A stretch of DNA of 64,000 bases. It comes from Astropecten irregularis (Eukaryota > Echinodermata > Asteroidea > Paxillosida > Astropectinidae). This document shows positions 1 through 11,654 of the stretch, in pieces. Both the position numbers and the translations under genes were made by a program. Each line of letters begins with the position of its first letter. Within the stretch, counting starts at the first letter, position 1. The notes under the pieces were generated by a model that ran no database searches, was not told where the DNA came from, and was given only the letters and a program-made list of their open reading frames with translations. The stretch covers positions 9,940,931 through 10,004,930 of the forward strand of contig OZ020255.1 of the NCBI GenBank assembly GCA_963971285.1, given 5' to 3'.

Positions 1-1387
1 GGAAAGTAGGTATTTAAAGCAGATATTCACTTGTAGTTCCAGAAAGATACAGAATGATATCTTTTCCTTTAGTGGCCAGAATCCATCGTGTACAAGCGCA
101 TTGTTGATGACCCCCTTCCTTGGCTCAGAAGGGAGCTCATTGGATATTAATCTAAGGAGTATTCCGAGACTTTAGAGCACTCGATGGAGCGTGCTGCTAA
201 CAGCATGGTGTAGGAATTCACCGTCCTATCACGGAGCATCCTAGCTCCATGGTCCTACCGAGAGCCCCCTGTACGAGGATAGTTTACCGGTAATGTGCCT
301 TTGCTACATGCTGGCGACTTCTGACAAGAAACATGACCGGCTCCAATCATAGCTTCCCATGCCGGCTCGATTTAGATAGTGTTTGGATAATGTTTGGCCT
401 GGCGTAACTCGATTAAGAGCATCTCAGGTTACAGCCGTCCCGCCTCGCCTGCGGTCGGCCGTACGCGTGCCACAAGCGAGTCTGCTGCCACCTAGCGGCA
501 AGAGGCTCCCACGATACCTGAACCGTTTTATCAGCGCGCCGAGCGATGCCAATACCTTTCACGCGCAGTCACCGTGAAAGAAATGACTGCCACATCATTC
601 TGTACGCTGTGATAAGTGAACCACGATATAATTCGGCCTGACAACGTAAGTCCATTTCCCCAGCATCCACAGGGCCTGTTTAAAACAACATGTAAATATT
701 TGGTAGTCATTAACCACTCTGGTTACGAGCAAGACAACCACAACGCCACTTTAAACCTTAAAACTGCCCTCCCAAACAGCGCCGCTCACCGCTCTTCCCC
801 CTTGGGTTAAAGCTTTTAACCTTATTGAATAAAAAATCAGAACCGATTGACGATGCGCTGACCGTGTTGTCTAAAAACTAACCGACTGCGCCGAGCCGAG
901 CACAGAGATCTCGGGTGTCTAAATATGATGACAGGTCTTTAAATAACGAAAACGGCTCACGGGTATTAAGTGTGCTGGTGGAATAATATGGGGAAGACAC
1001 AGAACACCAATCAATTTAGAGCAAGAATTAGGTAAAGGAAGCGCACTGGTCGATAAAGTGGGTGGCACGCGGCCCTCCTCTCGATGTTAAAGGAGTGTCT
1101 TTACCAACTTTCGCTAAAGATAGCTTCCCCAAACCTGAGTATGATTCGATCCTAACAGGATCTATACCGAGGAGTGGGGAGCCCAGCGGGTTGCTGCTAG
1201 TCATACCGCCGGGCAAACTTGGGATTGACTTGTGGTTATACTGCTGCTGATATCGCTTCACTGTATCGTGATTACACAGTTAACATCAATAAAGACACCA
1301 ATGATAGATTTCCGCATTGAATAATGTATTTACATTAAACAAACGTCACTTTCTCTCAAATAAACCTTATCATTGCCGGCTTCTGTG
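1..1387. other. Unassigned single-copy-looking DNA
   Basis: No repeat family of this window and no convincing exon is seen here. Short open frames around 383-577 and 616-810 have no recognisable motif and no splice context. The stretch near 400-560 is somewhat richer in G+C than its surroundings. Confidence 0.5.
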
Positions 1388-1660
1388 AAGATACTATCAT
1401 AATTTGGTAGCATACCAGAACAGGGCCTAATTTCATGGAATCCGTTACCGCAAAAATTCTTCGCTTACGGGAATTTGTGTAGAATGCATACGACAGCGCG
1501 TTAGCAGAAAATGATCACGGTTACCCTAGAAATTTGTCGCTAAAACCGAGAGTCTTGCTAATATAGATTTCATGCGTAGCAGTGCCCGTAAGCACAAAAA
1601 TAGGCCGTAACGGATTCCATGAAATTGGGCCCAGAACTCTTCACAGATTTACCTATACAG
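1388..1660 (+). mobile_element. D-family fragment split by a nested foldback
   Basis: The start of a D-type terminus (a degenerate version of TATCATACTTTGGTAGCATACC, read from 1390 to 1421) resumes after 1632 as CTTCACAGATTTACCTATA. Between them lies the foldback listed at 1423-1632. Only the first roughly 60 bp of the D element remain; the sequence after 1660 is T/G-rich and unrelated. Recognised by alignment to the fuller copies at 1851 and 2745. Confidence 0.6.
1423..1632. mobile_element. Foldback element nested in the D fragment
   Basis: The left end GGGCCTAATTTCATGG and the reverse complement of the right end, GGGCCCAATTTCATGG, match and continue through GAATCCGTTAC into the interior. 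The host sequence AGAAC is present on both sides (1417-1421 and 1633-1637), consistent with a short target duplication. The ends resemble those of the C family (CAATTTCA), so it may be a diverged relative. No coding capacity. Confidence 0.65.
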
Positions 1661-1850
1661 CCATTTTGTTTTGTTGTGTTTTGTGTTTTGTTGTTGTATT
1701 GCTTTTGTTTTCTTTACTTAATTTACCCTGTATCCTACAAGACCATTGTCATCATTAGTCGGTGCAAAATAAAATTCAGTGTAACGCCATTTTTTTTTCA
1801 ATTTCCATAAGAATGTTTTTGTTTATAGCCTAACGCGGCCTGACGCGCTG

Positions 1851-2209
1851 AAAGGTAGTATCATACTTTGGTAGCATACCAAACAGAAATCTTCACAGAT
1901 TTACCTATAACTTACAGGGAATAAAGATGGTGGTGGTAGAAACATATTGTTTAACTTGTTCTGCCTGACATGCTGTATTTATCCAGAAAAGAGTAAAACA
2001 ACGACCAAAGCCAGTTGATCTTTAACAGATCAAAAATAACGGTGAAAAGCGGTTGAAATACAGTTTTTCACTGTTTTCTCAAAAGTGGGTACCGCACGGG
2101 ACTGGAAATTTCACAGATGACTATTACTGTACCTTTCATGATATTTTTGCCCTCGGAATCTGTATTTCGTTTACACAAAAAAGAGTATGATACATGTATT
2201 ACCTTTAAA
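1851..2209 (+). mobile_element. D-family MITE, full length but diverged
   Basis: The left terminus AAAGGTAGTATCATACTTTG is recognisable. The right terminus is decayed and reads GTATTACCTTTAA. Interior landmarks of the family are present in order: the ACAGATTTACC block, the GTGGTGGTAGAAACATA block, a central palindrome TTGATCTTTAACAGATCAA near 2020-2040, and the GTGGGTACCG block. The family is about 360-370 bp, has complementary ends and has no open frame of interest. TTAA-like ends suggest a piggyBac-like or other cut-and-paste origin, but that is inference. Confidence 0.7.
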
Positions 2210-2744
2210 CTCAATTCGACAATAGCTTGTAAGTTACCATGTAGCTTGTCAAATTACATAAACAGCGAGTTTTGTCTCAGGCACTCTGGAAATGCGACAC
2301 GCAGAATGATGTTTTCAACCGTACGGTAATCAATTCTCTATAATGTCAATTTCGATTATTATTTTTCCCGCCACTAACAGGAGTAAAATTTGTCTTCGCC
2401 GAAAAGAGGGTCAATCATTTTGTAGCAAGGCACTCTCTCCGGTCTTGCCAAGGCGCTGAGTGGTAGTCGCGACGCAGGCAGCTAAGCGATGGCACTAATT
2501 TCATAACGCTCCATCAGGCACTGACACAACAACTGAGCACCGGTAGTTGACTTGGCCATTAGTGACCGGAGAGGCTTGGTAGGGGAGGGCACGGTGGCCT
2601 TGTCAGGACACAGGGAGTCGTCATCTCCGCTAAAAGGGGGTCAATTCGTTAGGTCTTCAGAGGCTCGGCAAGGGCTGTGTCTGCAAGCAATCGCACAGGC
2701 AAAAAATAATGCAGCGAAGACGGTCCAGAATTTGATGTAGCAAA
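2210..2744. other. Unassigned spacer between two D elements
   Basis: No repeat, exon or RNA gene was recognised in this 535-bp spacer. Confidence 0.4.
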
Positions 2745-3113
2745 TTTAAAGGTAAAATCGTACTTTGGTAACATACCGAAACAGAAATCTTCACAGATTA
2801 TACCTTTAACTTACAGGGTATAAATATGACGATGGTAGAAACATACCGTTAAAATGTCTCTGCCTGGAATGCTGTATTTATCCAGGAAAGAGTAAAACCA
2901 GTGACCACATTATTATTTTTGATCTTTTAATGATCAAAAATAAAAGAGAAAAGACTTAAGAAAGACCGTGGCTGTTTTTCACTGTTTTCTCAAAAAGTGG
3001 GCACCGTATGGGACTGAAATTTTCACAGATGACTGTTACTGTATCTTCTTTGATATTTGTGCCCATGAACATGTATTTCTTCGACAGAAACCAAAGTAAA
3101 ATATTACCTTTAA
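2745..3113 (+). mobile_element. D-family MITE, full length
   Basis: Ends TTTAAAGGTAAAATCGTACT and AAAGTAAAATATTACCTTTAA are near-inverted copies of each other. The interior matches the 1851 copy base for base over long runs, including the central GATCTTTTAATGATC palindrome and the AAAAAGTGGGCACCGTATGG block. About 369 bp. Same orientation as the 1851 and 39766 copies. Confidence 0.8.
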
Positions 3114-3980
3114 GATGCTTGAATGCATGTCTGCTGTTTTTTGCAAAAAATATGCAAAATTGACAAACCGAGGATATTTTGTATAACTATTTGGAATAGA
3201 CCGATCGCGCGACCAGTGTTGACATGCCATCACGTGACCAAAAGTGGGTATTTTTACCTCTCATTTGGCACAGAGCAGAGGTGAAAACATGCTAATGAGA
3301 ATGTGCACGATATAATAGCCTCTTCTTTGCTGAACTGAACGTCCCGCGCATAAAAGAAGCCGCGCTTGCTTGGTATCTCAAAAACTCCGTAGTCTTAACT
3401 TGCACCGCGTGCCTGGACGGAGCACCAGGGCAGTAAGTTCGCCCGTACTTCCCCTCGCCAGCACCACTCACCCCGGGGGCTCCCAGTACGTCCCAATCAA
3501 TCGGGGTTAAATCATATCCATGATCGGTCCGGAGTCAGTGCCTTGAGTGATCGGCCACATGGGTGATAGCGATAGCTTCGTCCGGCCGGCGCCCCGACCC
3601 TCATTACCGCCAATTAGACCACCGCTTGCCACCAATTGTTCCACGAAGATCAAAAAAGGTGGACTGAACTTTACGAAATCATCTGTCCTCTTTTACTGTC
3701 TAAGTCTCGAACGATCAAAATGTTCTCGTGTGACAGTTATTTCCAATTATTTCGTCGGCCTGGTTAATTGATATAATGATCAAACCGCATATTCTGACCG
3801 TATGTAGTATTTTTCCAGTTATTAATACAAGACGACTAAAAGCTTTCAGTCATATAGGCTTGATGGCTCATCATGGTTTTAACGAGAGAATGTCAATTTT
3901 CTGTCTGATTCTATGGGATTAATCTATCCAGCTAATTAGATACAATCTGTCCTAGTTATAAACTTCTAGTACGCCTCCTA
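3114..3980. other. Unassigned; locally GC-rich with a TATA-like site
   Basis: A TATA-like GCATAAAAGAAG lies at about 3348-3360 inside a GC-richer stretch (3340-3620), an arrangement sometimes seen at animal promoters. No downstream exon could be identified on the plus strand, so promoter function is only a possibility. Confidence 0.25.
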
Positions 3981-4525
3981 GCACGGAGGCCGGTTTAAAG
4001 AAACACGGAGGCCGTTTTCACTGAAGAAGCATGGGGTCCGTTTTCAAGAATCACGGAGGCCGTTTTCAAGAATCACGGAGGCCGTTTTCAAGAAGCACAG
4101 AGGCCGGTTTCAAGAAGCACAGAGGCCGGTTTCACTGAGAAGCACGGAGGCCGTTTTCAAGAAGTACGGAGGCTGTTTCAAGAAAGCACGGAGTCCGTTT
4201 TCAAGAATCACGGAGGCCGTTTTCAAGAATCACGGAGGCCGTTTTCAAGAAGCACAGAGGTCGGTTTCAAGAAGCACGTATGCCGTTTTCAAGAAACACG
4301 GAGGCCGGTTTCAAGAAGCACGGAGGCCGGTTTCAAGAAGCACGGAGGCCGGTTTCACTGAGAAGCACGGAGGCCGGTTTCACTGAGAAGCACGGAGGCC
4401 GGTTTCACTGAGAAGCACGGAGGCCGGTTTCACTGAGAAGCACGGAGGCCGTTTTCAAGAAGCACGTATGCCGTTTTCAAGCAGCACGTGTGCCGGTTTC
4501 AAGAAGCACGGATGCCGGTCCAAGG
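3981..4525 (+). repeat. Minisatellite, 22/25-bp units
   Basis: About 24 head-to-tail units of the form CACGGAGGCCGGTTTCAAGA followed by AG. Two length classes alternate: 22 bp ending CAAGAAG and 25 bp ending CACTGAGAAG. Four consecutive 25-bp units (about 4345-4445) are almost identical, the mark of recent unequal exchange. The array stops a few bases before the A element at 4531. Confidence 0.9.
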
Positions 4526-4530
4526 AAGTT

Positions 4531-4668
4531 ACCGATTTCACGAAGCCCTACGATCGATAGTAACTCGAGTTACGAAGGATAACCCATCTTATCCTACGTA
4601 TAGGGCTGCAAAGCATCACAAACTCTACGATTGATACTAAGTTACGATGAGTTTGGTTAAATTGACAA
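4531..4668 (-). mobile_element. A-family MITE, reverse orientation
   Basis: Family description, used for all A copies: about 140-150 bp, ends GGGGTCGATTTCAC and GTGAAATCGACCCC. One half contains CTCATCGTAACTTACTATCA; the other holds two perfect palindromes side by side, TAACTCGAGTTA and CGATCGATCG. The middle reads GATGCATTGCAGCCCTACG. Forward orientation is defined as ACCAAACTCATCG at the left. There is no coding capacity. This copy has lost the outer GGGGTC but keeps CGATTTCACGAAGCCCTACG and TAACTCGAGTTACGAAGGAT. Confidence 0.85.
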
Positions 4669-5696
4669 CAGACAAGACATATTCCTGCTAAGCTTGTATT
4701 GCTTGCTTACATAAGCTTCATAACACTGGGCCATACTGGTTTTGCTTGTACTGTATTCGGATCTGAGAATAAGACCCAGGCCATGTTAGTATTCCAATGG
4801 GAAATGAATTTGTCTCATCAGTATTCACAAAGTGACACCGTAAATCCCTTTAAATTGTACACAAGTCTGTTCCCCCACGCCACTACGTCAAATAATTGGG
4901 TTATACTGAGGTAACTGATGCATTATAGACAGTGATTTTTATTGGTAGAGAAGTCACCACGTGATTAACCCCGTAACCAACGGGCCATGGGTCGTCCCCA
5001 GGGCTTTGTAAAATAGTACCAACCCCGATTCTCTGTATATAACAAGATTAATAGATCACCCTTGGGTACGAGATGGTATTTAGGACATCGCACGGCAGTG
5101 TAAATCACTATAATGTAGCAATGGGATTCTCACTAATTATACTTTTAATATGAGCATTATTGATTTAGGCCAGCTTCGACCCGTACCCCAACCTTAGCCC
5201 AGCTGGCAAAATAAATTCCTCAGAGATTGTATATTATTCCAAATCGTCCAGCAAGCAATTGAAACCCTGTAATTTGTTTAATTTGGCGATAGTCGCATTT
5301 TTGTTATACACAGAGGTTGTATGTTATGGAAAACCAAGCAAGTTGGTGATATTAGAGAAGCTTACAGAAATCATTTTGCATAAAAGCCAAGCTGCTTGGC
5401 CTTTTTTGTCGTTCAATTACAAACTTATACTTGGTGCTGAAAACGGCAGTTTTAGTCGGCATTTCTTCTTAAAACGACTAGGAACATGTCTGTCAGTCGA
5501 TGTTTGTCATGAGTTAAAACAGCGACGGCTTTAACATTGGGAATGAAACTGTTGAAGAAGAATTCGAGAGAAGAAAATGGAAGATTTAGAATAAAGAGCA
5601 GGTCATTAAAGGAGCTTTTCTTTTTATTTTAGAAGTAAGGCTGCTATTCCTAAAAATGACGAACATGTAGCTTTCCACGTGTAAGGATTCTTCCTT
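4669..5696. other. Unassigned AT-rich DNA
   Basis: No repeat family or exon was recognised. An open frame at 5259-5534 has no identifiable domain and no supporting splice context. Confidence 0.4.
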
Positions 5697-7064
5697 AAAG
5701 GTAGTATGATCATACTTTGGTAAAGTTGACAGAACAGCTGCGGTCTGTTCATAATTTGATTTGTCATGGAATAAAAACAAACCTGTGAAATGTTCAGCTC
5801 AGTTGATCATGGAAACCAGTAAAAGAAAAAAGCGAAAATCGTTGCTATTGTTACGCGAAATTGTAAGGTAATTGTAATTGTGAGGTTTTGATCTCGGAGA
5901 TCAAAACTGTTTACGGTCTTTTGTTTTTTTACTCATTTCTGGATAAATACAGTATTTCAGGCAGGCGAAAAAAATGAACGGTATGCTTGTACCAGGTCCA
6001 TCTTTATACCAGGTAGGTTTGACGTGAATCTGTGAACATTTCTGTTTGGGTATGTTACCAATCCCGTACTGTACTTTTAACTGTTTATACCCTGTAGGTT
6101 TTACGTAAATCTGTGAACATTTTCTGTTTGGGTATGTTGCCAATCCCGTACTGTACTTTTAACAGTTTATACCCTGTAGGTTTTACGTAAATCTGTGAAC
6201 ATTTTCTGTTTGGGTATGTTGCCAATCCCGTACTGTACTTTTAACAGTTTATACCCTGTAGGTTTTACGTAAATCTGTGAACATTTTCTGTTTGGGTATG
6301 TTGCCAATCCCGTACTGTACTTTTAACAGTTTATACCCTGTAGGTTTGACGTAAATCTGTGAACATTTTCTGTTTGGGTATGTTGCCAATCCCGTACTGT
6401 ACTTTTAACAGTTCATACCCTGTAGGTTTGACGTAAATCTGTGAACATTTTCTGTTTGGGTATGTTGCCAATCCCGTACTGTACTTTTAACAGTTTATAC
6501 CCTGTAGGTTTTACGTAAATCTGTGAACATTTTCTGTTTGGGTATGTTGCCAATCCCGTACTGTACTTTTAACAGTTTATACCCTGTAGGTTTTACGTAA
6601 ATCTGTGAACATTTTCTGTTTGGGTATGTTGCCAATCCCGTACTGTACTTTTAACTGTTTATACCCTGTAGGTTTTACGTAAATCTGTGAACATTTTGTG
6701 TTTGGGTATGTTGCCAATGCCGTACTGTACTTTTAACAGTTTATACCCTGTAGGTTTTACGTAAATCTGTGAACATTTTCTGTTTGGGTATGTTGCCAAT
6801 CCCGTACTGTACTTTTAACTGTTTATACCCTGTAGGTTTTACGTAAATCTGTGAACATTTTCTGTTTGGGTATGTTGCCAATGCCGTACTGTACTTTTAA
6901 CTGTTTATACCCTGTAGGTTTTACGTAAATCTGTGAACATTTCTGTTTGGGTATGCTACCAATCCCGTACTGTACTTTTAACTGTTTATACTCTGTAGGT
7001 TTTACGTAAATCTGTGAACATTTTCTGTTTGGGTATATTACCAATCCTGTAATGTACCTTTAAC
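5697..7064 (-). mobile_element. E-family element with internally amplified end
   Basis: The outer ends are AAAGGTAGTATGATCATACT on the left and AATCCTGTAATGTACCTTTAA on the right. The body (5720-6000) matches the E copies at 21108, 25015 and 58171, including the central GATCTCGGAGATC palindrome and the CTGGATAAATACA block. Instead of ending after one terminal segment, it continues into a tandem array of that segment (6008-7064), so the element is about 1.37 kb rather than about 350 bp. No transposase frame. Confidence 0.8.
6008..7064. repeat. 82-bp tandem array of a transposon terminus
   Basis: Thirteen units with a strict 82-bp period: the anchor CCCTGTAGGT recurs at 6090, 6172, 6254, 6336, 6418, 6500, 6582, 6664, 6746, 6828, 6910 and 6991 (the last as CTCTG), after an imperfect first unit near 6008. 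Each unit contains ACGTAAATCTGTGAACATT, a TTTGGGTATGTTGCCAATCC block and GTACTGTACTTTTAA, which are the subterminal and terminal sequences of the E element itself. Units differ by only a few substitutions (ACAG/ACTG, TTTTACG/TTTGACG), so the amplification is recent. Minus-strand frames across it are artefacts of the period. Confidence 0.95.
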
Positions 7065-7065
7065 T

Positions 7066-7993
7066 ATTGGATGTTTGAGTCATCGCTGTGTGGACTGATT
7101 TGTACTATAATTTATGTACATGATGTGATCAGCTGTCGTAGATATAGTGATAAATGTGAGAGGTGTTGTATGGGTGTATGGGTGCTCTATACATGAGCGT
7201 GTATGCGCCTTCCATTACACAAGCCGTTCATCATCATTCAGTAATCTGCGTATGTCTGGCCCCCGCCTCACTCCACGCCATCAGTGTGAGAACACACGCC
7301 CGGTCGTGACTCCTCAAGCAAATGAGGGGTTTGACCACACCACAGTCCCTGATGTTTGCCGTGCTCGTGGGGGCTATTACAGGTACTTGGACACGTTCTA
7401 CCCGTAGAGGAGGTGTGGGCTTGCTGGATCTCCGTGGTCTGTGTCAATACGACTAGCGTGAGCTAATTTAGCCACGGATTAAAAGAGAAAGGACACAAGT
7501 CATGATGAGCCGGTCGACCTCGGGTACTCCAAACTGACACGAGCTCTGCTGGTTTACAGAGAGAGCTTGGCAAGTGTTCTCAATACGCCATTCTAGACAT
7601 GTTAAAGGAGATCAATATTCACAGTAGTACGGATATAGTTTCTTTCACTTCACACTTGAGAAGAGATTAGCCGAGCCCGTTTTCGGCTGTGCTGTGTTCA
7701 ATGTTCAAGCACTTTCTATAAACGATGCCACTGTTACAAATTTTCCGCTAACGATCTGGCCTCAACCCTACAGCGCTGCTTAACGGTAACTAATGCTCCT
7801 CTGCTTACTTACCAAATGGCGTAAGCGGACACTTTATGCGCGTGGCGCTTTTCATTATTGCGTCAATAAGCAACCATTTTTGGTGCACAAAGCTTGCCCA
7901 TATGATTAATGGTTTACAGTGTTGTGAATTTGGAAATCGATCGTAAACAACATGATAATGTGCTTAAGGAGCTCTGAGAAATTGTCGTTAGTA
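7066..7993. other. Unassigned DNA
   Basis: No repeat, RNA gene or supported exon was recognised. The open frame at 7147-7407 shows no identifiable domain. Confidence 0.4.
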
Positions 7994-8056
7994 TGCAATA
8001 CATCATACGTCCTACGATTGAGAGTAAGTTACGATGAGTTTGGTGAAATCGACCCC
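7994..8056 (-). mobile_element. A-family half element
   Basis: Only the right half of a reverse copy is present: GCAATACATCATACGTCC followed by ACGATTGAGAGTAAGTTACG and ending GTGAAATCGACCCC. The left half with the CTCGAG palindrome is missing. Confidence 0.8.
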
Positions 8057-8644
8057 AGATTGAACAATGTTTTGATGGCGTGGAAATGCCCCTTTTATCG
8101 GTACAGTGACGAGTCCACGCATCTAGTCTCAATGTCTCCGTTACATGAAATTATCTCCAATTATTTACGTACCGGCACTCAAGATCTTAGAATCTTTTCT
8201 CCCAAGTGTCTTTTTCACCCTCTAAAATGATCACTCTAGTGTAATTACCAGAACGTACACTTGGCGTCGTGGGAACTGTTTCCATCACATTTTGCTCGAC
8301 AGAAGGTCACTGGGGTGAAACGTGCGGAGCCCGTGGAACGTCTAGACCGAGACCCAAACGCATTAGACCGCCGCGCTGTGAAGCGAGCTCCCCCGGTCGT
8401 CTTCTGCGTGGGCTACGGTGGATGGAGATGAGCACGGGGCAGGGAAGTCACGGTCTTGGTCCCCAGACGCCGGCGGCAACGTCCTCCGGACAGTTCACCG
8501 TGGAAAACAAATTTGCCCGTGCGGCACTGCAAACAGAATGCTAATGAATACCTTTATGAGGAAACCATGTCTAGGAACTGGATGAAAGTGGTCTGTGCAG
8601 ACAGTGCAGGGCGATTCGTTGAAACTGATGGTCTTTACGAAACC
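8057..8644. other. Unassigned, GC-rich around 8270-8500
   Basis: Three frames stay open across 8269-8713, mainly because of base composition. No protein motif was recognised in any of them. Confidence 0.35.
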
Positions 8645-8883
8645 AGGGACCAATTTCATGGAGCTTTTAAGCACCAACAAAATTGCTTAGCACAATTTTG
8701 TCTTACTCAATAAAATAAACCAGCATTATACAAGTTTCATTTGATATTCATGGTCAGCGAACAACAGCCAAAGAACAATCACAAGCGATAGGCCTACACA
8801 ACACACGGACATTTTGGTTGTTAATTATATTTTTACTTTAAAGACAGAAATTTCATGGTTAGCAAATTTTTGTGCTAACAAGG
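8645..8883 (-). mobile_element. C-family MITE
   Basis: Family description: about 200-240 bp, left end GGGGCCAATTTCACAGAGCT followed by GCTTAGCACA, and an interior with a TTGATATTCATGGTCAGCGA block. This copy begins AGGGACCAATTTCATGGAGC and ends with GTTAGCAAATTTTTGTGCTA. Related copies are at 48668 and 59005. No coding capacity. Confidence 0.65.
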
Positions 8884-8895
8884 GCTGTGGAAAAT

Positions 8896-9100
8896 GGCCC
8901 GGCATGAGGCCTGGGACGCAACCGCCATTTGAGGCCCCACGAACTCAAAATAAAGGGATTGGGACCACATGACGAAGCCGAAGAAAGGCTCCAGCTTTCG
9001 CCATGTATCTCAAGCCCTTCATTTCAATTAGGACACAAAATGGCGGTAGCAAAAAAATCCCAATCCTAGCCTTATTTAGCCTCATTTCGTAAAGGCCCTT
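8896..9100 (+). repeat. R-family dispersed repeat, copy 1
   Basis: Shares GAAGAAAGGCTCCAGCTT, CCATGTATCTCAAGCCC and ACACAAAATGGCGGTAG with the copy at 36590. The ends, TGAGGCCTGGGAC and its approximate complement in TAGCCTCATTTCGTAAAGG, suggest a short foldback element of about 200 bp. The family is unknown to me. Confidence 0.6.
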
Positions 9101-10234
9101 ACAATTTATGTAATGTACTATCTTATATTCCTCGCACGTACATGCCTTCTAGCGCTCATGTTTTGCGTTCATCGGCTATACACTGCTTATACCAACGTGT
9201 TGCACAAAATCCTTCCACGCAACCATTTAATAATCACATTACATCTACGTATTGTTGTCTCTTTGCAACTGTGTACGTTGTGATTTAAACTTTCTTCCGA
9301 ACGAGGGCGCTCTTTTGGCGCCATTTTTAGAGTCACACATGCCACTAAGTTATATCGAAAGTACAAATACGCCGCAATTGTGTATTTCTTTCCTGTAATT
9401 CAAAACATTTCAACTGATTTCAAATTACTAAGTCTGAACACAATCCCCAATTTACGTGTATATTAATTAAAAACGATCACATTTTTTGTGATTTCGTGCA
9501 TATCATTTCGCGTCTAAACTGCCCCACACAATGCATGGCTGCATTATACCTTCATTACACACTTCCGGGCCATCGGTTGAAGAGTCTAGGTACCAGACCA
9601 ACGGGTCATACAATAATTAATGACTAAAACATTGCAACAGAAATAAACAACTTGGTATTTCCCCGGCTTCGACATTAATATAAATCGGCCAGTCAGAATT
9701 ATTCTAGTATTTATGGCTGCCAGGAACGATCAATCCTCCTACGACTCACGGGGTGGAGGGTTAGAGAAGGGGAGGGGGGGGGGGGGGGAATGTCAATGTC
9801 CCCCTCCTCTGACTGTCTATTTTCATAATTTGCCGTGGGCGCTTCGCAGCTGTCGACCCATCTCTCACAGCGTATGATTTTCTATTGATTCTTGGTGGGT
9901 TTGTGTATATCTTTGACAGTGTCCGATTCTTGTCAGTATGTTTTTGACTGTAGCACTGCCATATCTATCGGACGCTTGTTCACTTGCATCGTGTAAACCG
10001 GGAGTTCGTTGTCTGCTAAAGATTTTGAGATCTTGCACGCAAGCTTAAAACCCTTCCGATATTTTTTATGTTACTTTGAGGTAAATGACCGTCGTAGTAC
10101 TTATCACAAATTGTAAACAATGTGAAACTGCGACTAATAGCAAGTCCTTCATCTTGATGTTTATGAGCAAGATTTCCTCGTGTTCGGTATTAATTATGTA
10201 TTCCTAGCAGCTACTGAACGAAAATGGCTCCAGA
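9101..10234. other. Unassigned DNA with a G homopolymer
   Basis: A purine run ending in about fourteen consecutive G lies near 9774-9788 (preceded by GGGGTGGAGGG), with potential to form a G-quadruplex on the plus strand. Nothing else was recognised in the stretch. Confidence 0.5.
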
Positions 10235-10372
10235 GGTCCATTTCACCAAACTCATCGTAACTAGCTATCGATCGTTGGACGTGTGATGCATTGCAGCCGT
10301 ACGTAGGATAGAATTGGTTTAATCCATCGTAACTCGAATTACGATCGATCGTAGGGCTTCTTGAAATCGCCA
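10235..10372 (+). mobile_element. A-family MITE, forward, diverged
   Basis: Begins GGTCCATTTCACCAAACTCA and ends GATCGTAGGGCTTCTTGAAA. The middle is altered, and the CTCGAG palindrome has become CTCGAATTACG, showing an older copy. Confidence 0.8.
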
Positions 10373-11654
10373 TCGGAGTGTAAATCGTGTTGAATAGAAG
10401 GAGATTCGGAAGTTCTTGTGAAGGACCTAATGTCCCGATCGAGGCAACCATGGGCAGACTTCATTCAATGTTCCTGTCGTCTATACCGCGTCTGCATCAT
10501 TTGCAGATATTTGTATCATTTACCTCCACCATTATACATCCCTACCAAATTCTGAGCTGGCCTTCCAAGACAACAGATATCCTGGGACGTCTGTCCTAGG
10601 ATTGGGACACACTGAGCTGAGAATCATAGTACAGATCATCTTCCTGATATCACAGACCTGCTTGGGTGACAATCACCTGAACCTTAGACGTCTTCATCTC
10701 CAGAAAGATTATCAAAGAAATCGATGATATCCGATGATATAAAAAAATTGAAACATTAAACCAAACTCGACGACCTGAGTGATGTATCTCTGTCGAATTT
10801 TGAGGCTGTCAGTATCTAATGCTGCATCAGAATCTGTTGTTTAGAGCTAGGTCTAGGTCTTCGTTCCATTGTAAATACGCGGAGACACCAAGACAATAGC
10901 CGTAGCTCTGGAAGCCCGTTCCAGACACGGCTTGAATATCAACCATACAATAGCACCAAAAAAAGCCAAGGGCGCCCTCTTCAGCCCCAACGAGTCTTCC
11001 CTGGACGGACTGATGAGTCTGATGATTCCAGCCAAGCGGGGACAGAATGTCTGGGAAGTCGGTTGGGGTCGGCACACCCACACGACGGTCTGTCAAAGTT
11101 CAACTAAGATGACCATCATTTAGCTTGTCAGTGGAGTAACAGATGGTTCCACTCTGTTAATCTGAATAGCCGTTGATATGAGTATAAACCTCTATTCCAA
11201 GGAATTTGTACGCGATGGATGCTGCCACTGATTTCGCATGCCCCTTATGACCAAGTCACTGGCCTGAGCTGAATGACACCATGCATAGGATGTGTGGTAT
11301 GTACCACTTTGAAAAATTACAAAAATCGGTGGTACATGGGTCCCTCTATTATTGGATTAGACGAGGAAGACATCGCGATACCATTTTGGACATGTAACTC
11401 AACAAGTTGAAGAGCAAATTAAAATGTCAATAGGGGTCTACTTCCCCGGTTGACATTTACAATGTCCGTGCAGGAACCAACAGAAATGCATTACCTACAA
11501 GGGTATAGAGTTAAGATGTATTCTGGGTTGTACTACTCGTTAGCATTTGAGCAGACTCAGGAAATGAGCGTTTGGTACCGACGCGAGATGGTGTATCGCA
11601 AAAGAAACAGCGTTGCTATTGATGCTTCTTCCGTTGTACTGATGTTGTTACTGA
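10373..11654. other. Unassigned DNA
   Basis: Open frames on both strands at 10827-11123 overlap one another and show no domain. No repeat from the window's families was seen. Confidence 0.4.

Noticed and set aside
3981-4525. CRISPR-like regular repeats
   Set aside because: Units are directly tandem without unique spacers; this is a minisatellite.
6823-7044. Repeat-containing minus-strand protein over the 82-bp array
   Set aside because: The frame follows the tandem period and has no ATG-based gene structure; the DNA repeat explains it.
6008-7064. CRISPR array
   Set aside because: Units are contiguous 82-bp copies with no variable spacers, in a eukaryotic setting.
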